Positions 5,582-9,200 of a DNA stretch of 9,200 nt are shown here, one piece after another. The position numbers and the translations under genes are program-made. The first letter of the stretch is position 1; each line of letters starts with the position of its first letter. Source of the DNA: Bdellovibrionales bacterium (GTDB lineage: Bacteria; Bdellovibrionota; Bdellovibrionia; Bdellovibrionales; UBA1609); NCBI GenBank assembly GCA_026648125.1, contig JAPKGD010000034.1, positions 1-9,200 of the forward strand, written 5' to 3'. The notes beneath the pieces are model-generated. The model was not told the origin of the DNA, searched no databases, and saw only the letters and a program-made list of their open reading frames with translations.

Positions 5582-6847
5582 ATGAGCCATCAGAGTTTAA
5601 AATCCATACGTGGAATGGGAATTATTGAGCTTATGATCATCGTGGGTGTTCTTGCTGCGCTCACGGCTGGCATTATGCAGCTCGTAACTGGATTAGGTAT
5701 CGGGCGAAAGCAGGCAAATATTGCCAACACAATGGAAAATCTCAGAAGCCGCGTTAACGGAGCTCTCTCGAGCAGTGAAGGCTGGCTCAACACCTTAAAT
5801 CACGCGAACAACAACGGCATTACTAATTGCCTAAGAGACGGTACTGTGTGCGCCACCATTCGAGACACAAATATTGGTCCCATTAGTATTGTCGACAATG
5901 GAAATAATGTGATTTTTGATCAGACCTTGGGTTCCGCAGGATTTGATACTTTTGGGCAACCCTGCAACACATTTAACCCGGCGGTTGGGTTAGGCGATGA
6001 TCTTTGCCCGATCTCTCTCACGGCTGTGATTAGAGGAACATGCGTTGATGGCGGCGCGGGCTGTGCCAATCCTAGCGCTAGAATTACAGTTGATTTCCTA
6101 TACAACGCAAATACCACGTCATTAAGTAACGCCGTCAACGTGGACCGCTACCGATTAGTGATTAATCGTGGCTCTATCAGTGCAAATCAGAATTTTACTC
6201 TCGTTGAAGTTTTCAATGGTGGAAACGGCGTTGACAACGGTGGCCTTCACCTTCTCTGGCGCAACCCCGGCAACGTTTGGATGAACCGATGCCTTAGCAA
6301 CGGCAGCACGTTGAGGCGAAACTGGACAGAACTTGATGACCCAGCGGATCTAGTTACCATTGGTGGAGCCAATAATAGCGAAATCACTCTTCAGCCCGGC
6401 ACTTACAGATGCCGCGCCACGGTTCCGGGATATAAAGTAGGTTCATTTGTGGCAACCCTTTCTACGACTGGTGGTCAGACTCTCGGACAAGGCGGTGCGG
6501 GAACACTTCTTCGCACTGAAGCTAATAACACCTTGGTAAGTTTATGCGTACCAACGGCCCCCACGCCGTACCCCGGCGAAACTCTCATCGGCGAGCAGAC
6601 TTATGCAACTATTGACACGCAATTTAGTCTCACGGTGGCCACCACTGTGCGAATTCAAATGACCTGTGAAGACGATGGCGTACCTGAATGTACTGTGTGG
6701 CCCAATGTCTGTGCCGCTTGGCAAGTAAACGGAGCTCCCGTCGGCTTTCCTTATGGTTTACCGGCACCCTCTGGCGCAGGTGCAACTTGCGGAGCTAGTT
6801 ATACAGATGCTTATTTGTCGCAATTGAGTTGTGAGAGGATCAATTAA
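5582..6847 (+). CDS. Type IV prepilin-like protein, second of three paralogues
   Basis: From ATG 5582, one base after the previous stop (TAAGATG), the product is 421 residues. The frame is open further upstream, but this start gives a proper short leader: MSHQSLKSIRG/MGIIE, with cleavage after G11 and Glu5 at E16, then a hydrophobic helix to about 38. GAGGAG (5565-5570) inside the previous gene is the likely Shine-Dalgarno, 11 nt away. The middle domain has cysteines at 83, 90, 128, 142, 154 and 161, with spacing identical to the first paralogue. The C-terminal domain (about 248-421) has WTELDD, PGTYRC(277)RATVPGYKVGSF and a terminal LSC(417)ERI. An additional cysteine-rich loop (C362, C370, C377, C403) makes it the longest of the three. 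The role is inferred to be a minor pilin or tip subunit with an extracellular head. Confidence 0.88.
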   Translation: MSHQSLKSIRGMGIIELMIIVGVLAALTAGIMQLVTGLGIGRKQANIANTMENLRSRVNGALSSSEGWLNTLNHANNNGITNCLRDGTVCATIRDTNIGPISIVDNGNNVIFDQTLGSAGFDTFGQPCNTFNPAVGLGDDLCPISLTAVIRGTCVDGGAGCANPSARITVDFLYNANTTSLSNAVNVDRYRLVINRGSISANQNFTLVEVFNGGNGVDNGGLHLLWRNPGNVWMNRCLSNGSTLRRNWTELDDPADLVTIGGANNSEITLQPGTYRCRATVPGYKVGSFVATLSTTGGQTLGQGGAGTLLRTEANNTLVSLCVPTAPTPYPGETLIGEQTYATIDTQFSLTVATTVRIQMTCEDDGVPECTVWPNVCAAWQVNGAPVGFPYGLPAPSGAGATCGASYTDAYLSQLSCERIN

Positions 6848-7905
6848 TGCGGCGGGCACGCTCATTTTATTTTATAAAAAACCAACACGGTCTATCTCTC
6901 ATTGAATCTATGGTTTCTGTAGCAATTCTGGTGACCGTCGCGCTGGGTGTGATTTCATCGATTAACTATTATCAAACGAGAATGGTTTTAGGGAACACGC
7001 AAAATTCGCTAGAAAAGATTAGAGGCGACATTTTAGACCGCCTTCAAAACGACCGCTCCTGGCGAGAAACCGTGGTTAACACCGCAGATCTTCAATGTGT
7101 CGAGGATATGGCTGACTGTCAGGGCGTGGCTGCCGACTTTCCCATCGAAGTCCGAAATGATGATGGTACACTCTATGCGGACGCTGCAACTCGTTTCAAT
7201 TCTAATGGCAATATCTGCGATCCCGTTGATATTGCCAACCTTGATGCCGTCACACTCAATTTGCGATGTCCGATTCAGTTCAGAATTGAGGGAAATTTTA
7301 ATTGCCCAGGTGGCGTACCTTGCTTTCCCACATCGGTGGATATCGTTGCGATACCGACGGTGGCAGACGAATTTAGCCAAGTCTATGGCCAACTGGCGAC
7401 CGGCCAAGCGAATGTAGCCGCTGGAGCATGTAAGTACTGTCTCACTTTCAACCGCGGATTGGCTACGCGCCAGCAAACTTTCTCCTACATTTCACGCGTC
7501 GGACCAAACCCTGGCGCATGCGGGGCGAATGTTTGGACAATGCGTAACCTCAATACTCTAGTTGACGATCAGGAGGCCGTCGCCACTCTCGATGGCTTAG
7601 GAGAGCTTGATCTTCCACAAGGTAGATACAAGTGTCGAGCTGAGGCAACCGCCTATAATGTGGGCTCTTTTCGGATTGCACCTTTTGTCGATGGAGCCCA
7701 ACTGGGAACCGCATCTGGTTCGGGATTTACTGCAGCACTCTCTGGATCAAAGGCCTTTGTTGAATTTGAGGTTCGGCAAAATGCAGCTTTTAAGTTAGGT
7801 ATTCGGCAATTGTGTTCACGATCAGTATCTGCTTGTGACTTTGGGTTTGACGCTTTATGTGGCCTTGGTGATTACGCACGCCTTGATTGCACGCGAATAT
7901 TTTAG
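6847..7905 (+). CDS. Type IV prepilin-like protein, third of three paralogues
   Basis: The ATG overlaps the previous stop by one base (TAATG), and GAGG (6835-6838) lies 8 nt upstream, so translation is coupled. The 352-residue product has the leader MRRARSFYFIKNQHG, cleavage G15/L16, Glu5 at E20 (LSLIESMVSVAILVTVALG) and a helix to about 60. Middle-domain cysteines at 84, 91, 124, 141, 153 and 159 match the two upstream paralogues. The C-terminal domain (about 230-352) has LPQGRYKC(263)RAEATAYNVGSF, a cysteine loop (C323, C330, C338) and a terminal LDC(348)TRIF. It also has its own CKYC pair (195, 198) not seen in the others. It is the last gene of the operon. Its TAG stop overlaps the TAA stop of the convergent membrane protein gene. 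Confidence 0.88.
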   Translation: MRRARSFYFIKNQHGLSLIESMVSVAILVTVALGVISSINYYQTRMVLGNTQNSLEKIRGDILDRLQNDRSWRETVVNTADLQCVEDMADCQGVAADFPIEVRNDDGTLYADAATRFNSNGNICDPVDIANLDAVTLNLRCPIQFRIEGNFNCPGGVPCFPTSVDIVAIPTVADEFSQVYGQLATGQANVAAGACKYCLTFNRGLATRQQTFSYISRVGPNPGACGANVWTMRNLNTLVDDQEAVATLDGLGELDLPQGRYKCRAEATAYNVGSFRIAPFVDGAQLGTASGSGFTAALSGSKAFVEFEVRQNAAFKLGIRQLCSRSVSACDFGFDALCGLGDYARLDCTRIF

Positions 7906-9200
7906 CGCTTGGAATACGAGTACAGTGGTGGCTCGAATGCAAACCACGTTCCCAATGGTTCATCTAAAGATAGCTGTATGGATCCGCTCTGGCGCTTGAG
8001 TAACCACAAACCCGCACCCACCGATTGATAATTTGAATCAAGCACTCTTGAAATATGTGGCTCACCCAGTGCGCTTCGGGCGGTATATATCACAACTCCA
8101 GGCAATCGTTGTTCAAGTGTCTTCACGGCATCTAAATTTCCGTTCAGGTCGCCCGGAGAGAAGAATACCATTACCAGGTCAGATCGGGGGAGCAAACCTA
8201 GTCCGTCAAAGACTTGCTTATTGGGCAATGCCTCTGCAATCGCCTCAATGTCACTGATGAGCGCTCTCTGATTTGAATTCGAGGTCCACCATAACGGAGG
8301 AGCCAGTCCCTTTAGAAATCCAAAAAGTACGAGAAGATAAATGGCAGATTGTCGCCATACCGACCAACACCGTTGAGCCACGAGAAGAGCTGCAGGCAAA
8401 ACCAAAAAGGGCCAAAGGCTCGCCCAATAAAAGGGCAATCTTTGATTGTGCACAAACATGGCCAAAACTGCGACTGGCCACGCCCAGCGTATACCTATGG
8501 CTAATTCATTGACTGGCTTCTGGCGCAGTAGCTGAATCCAGCCAAACAGAGCAACGACCCATATCGCCAAGTCCACCCTCAAGCTGCGGTTAACAAAATA
8601 CAAGTCTTGAGCGCCGAGACCCATTTTTGAAACCGAATATCCGGCTACAAAATAATTAAACGCAGAGCCGATGGCTTGAGACAAATTTATGCCCAAAATC
8701 TGACAGATTGTGCTTCCCACACCCACCAAGGCAATTGGTCCCAAAAAATGCCAAACAATGATCCATTTAAAAATCTGGCTAAGGCCTTTCCCTTTGGACC
8801 GCAATAGACCAAAATTAAACGCAGCTAAAATAATCAAATGGTAGATCGCCTTTGGCGTTGCCAAAAACAACAGCCCCGATAGCAGCGCGAGAGTGCCATG
8901 ATCACTCGATCTGAAGTTTTCTTTATTGATTATTCTAAGAACATATCCAATCTCAACGAGCGCCAAGGCTAAAGTCAGCACATCCGAACGGACTCTAAAA
9001 AAATTGGTGAAATAGGTTAGGCTCAAAAAAAGAAGTGCCATCAATGCAACCAGCCCACGAACACCCGAGAATTTAAAAGCCAAAATTAATAGGAACACCG
9101 CTGACGAGGCTCCAATCGCCGCAAAGATCGATTTGCCCAAAAGAATATGGGCACTGCTTGAAAGTTCGAAGAAATAGGGAATCTTCAAAAGTGCATGAAA
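7902..9200 (-). CDS. GT-C-type multi-pass membrane glycosyltransferase-like protein, N-terminus beyond the window
   Basis: The frame is open to the right edge. A TTG at 9188 could act as a start, but the residues before it (FHAL) continue a pattern typical of the second segment of GT-C enzymes (KIPYFFELSSSAHILLGKS), so the true start probably lies outside the window. At least nine hydrophobic segments follow (for example IFAAIGASSAVFLLILAF, then segments through about residue 305 counted from the TTG). A soluble C-terminal domain of roughly 110 residues begins after WWTSNSNQRALISDIEAI. This layout resembles polyprenyl-phosphate-sugar-dependent transferases of the PMT/ArnT kind, which work at the periplasmic face. 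The catalytic Asp/Glu of the first loop would lie in the missing part, so enzyme activity is not demonstrated. It is convergent with the pilin operon and not part of it. Confidence 0.7.
   Translation of the reverse strand, partial: FHALLKIPYFFELSSSAHILLGKSIFAAIGASSAVFLLILAFKFSGVRGLVALMALLFLSLTYFTNFFRVRSDVLTLALALVEIGYVLRIINKENFRSSDHGTLALLSGLLFLATPKAIYHLIILAAFNFGLLRSKGKGLSQIFKWIIVWHFLGPIALVGVGSTICQILGINLSQAIGSAFNYFVAGYSVSKMGLGAQDLYFVNRSLRVDLAIWVVALFGWIQLLRQKPVNELAIGIRWAWPVAVLAMFVHNQRLPFYWASLWPFLVLPAALLVAQRCWSVWRQSAIYLLVLFGFLKGLAPPLWWTSNSNQRALISDIEAIAEALPNKQVFDGLGLLPRSDLVMVFFSPGDLNGNLDAVKTLEQRLPGVVIYTARSALGEPHISRVLDSNYQSVGAGLWLLKRQSGSIQLSLDEPLGTWFAFEPPLYSYSKR

Noticed and set aside
7033..7476. 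147-codon minus-strand open frame inside the third pilin gene
   Set aside because: It is an antisense shadow of a supported gene, with no recognisable domain, signal or ribosome binding site.
7902..9200. Idea that the GT-C-like protein is a dedicated pilin glycosyltransferase
   Set aside because: It is convergent, not in the operon, lacks its N-terminal catalytic region in this window, and no specific pilin-glycosylation motif is visible.

Overview
The window (about 48% GC by eye) looks like chromosomal DNA of a Gram-negative bacterium. It encodes a probable outer-membrane beta-barrel, a lipoprotein with a clear lipobox, several exported c-type cytochromes and three prepilins. The combination of large cysteine-rich pilin-like proteins and many exported cytochromes suggests a Bdellovibrionota or other former deltaproteobacterial lineage, but this is a guess from gene style. 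No phage, IS element or CRISPR array was seen.

Layout, left to right. Bases 1-303 hold no supported gene, only a minus-strand intrinsic terminator at about 99-141. A minus-strand tRNA-Ser(CGA) lies at 304-394. Next comes a minus-strand pair: a haem-bearing outer-membrane barrel (804-2024) and, downstream of it, a small cytochrome c (432-791). Divergent from this pair is a tri-haem cytochrome lipoprotein (2098-3141). Together these three genes look like a small periplasm/outer-membrane electron-transfer or haem-redox cluster. A minus-strand exported metallo-beta-lactamase-fold hydrolase of the NAPE-PLD type (3098-4174) overlaps the 3' end of the lipoprotein gene by 44 nt.

After a 194-nt intergenic region comes a tight plus-strand operon of three paralogous prepilin-like genes (4369-5580, 5582-6847, 6847-7905). 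Each product has a type IV prepilin cleavage site with Glu5, a shared cysteine-patterned middle domain, and a C-terminal domain. That last domain has a 'G-x-Y-x-C ... P-x-Y-x-V' signature that reminds me of C1q-like/jelly-roll head domains on phage tail fibres. My reading is that they are minor pilins, or pilus-tip subunits, carrying adhesive heads. This is the most interesting part of the window.

The right end holds a minus-strand multi-pass membrane protein of GT-C glycosyltransferase type (7902-9200), cut off at its N-terminus by the window edge. Its stop codon interlocks with that of the last pilin gene.
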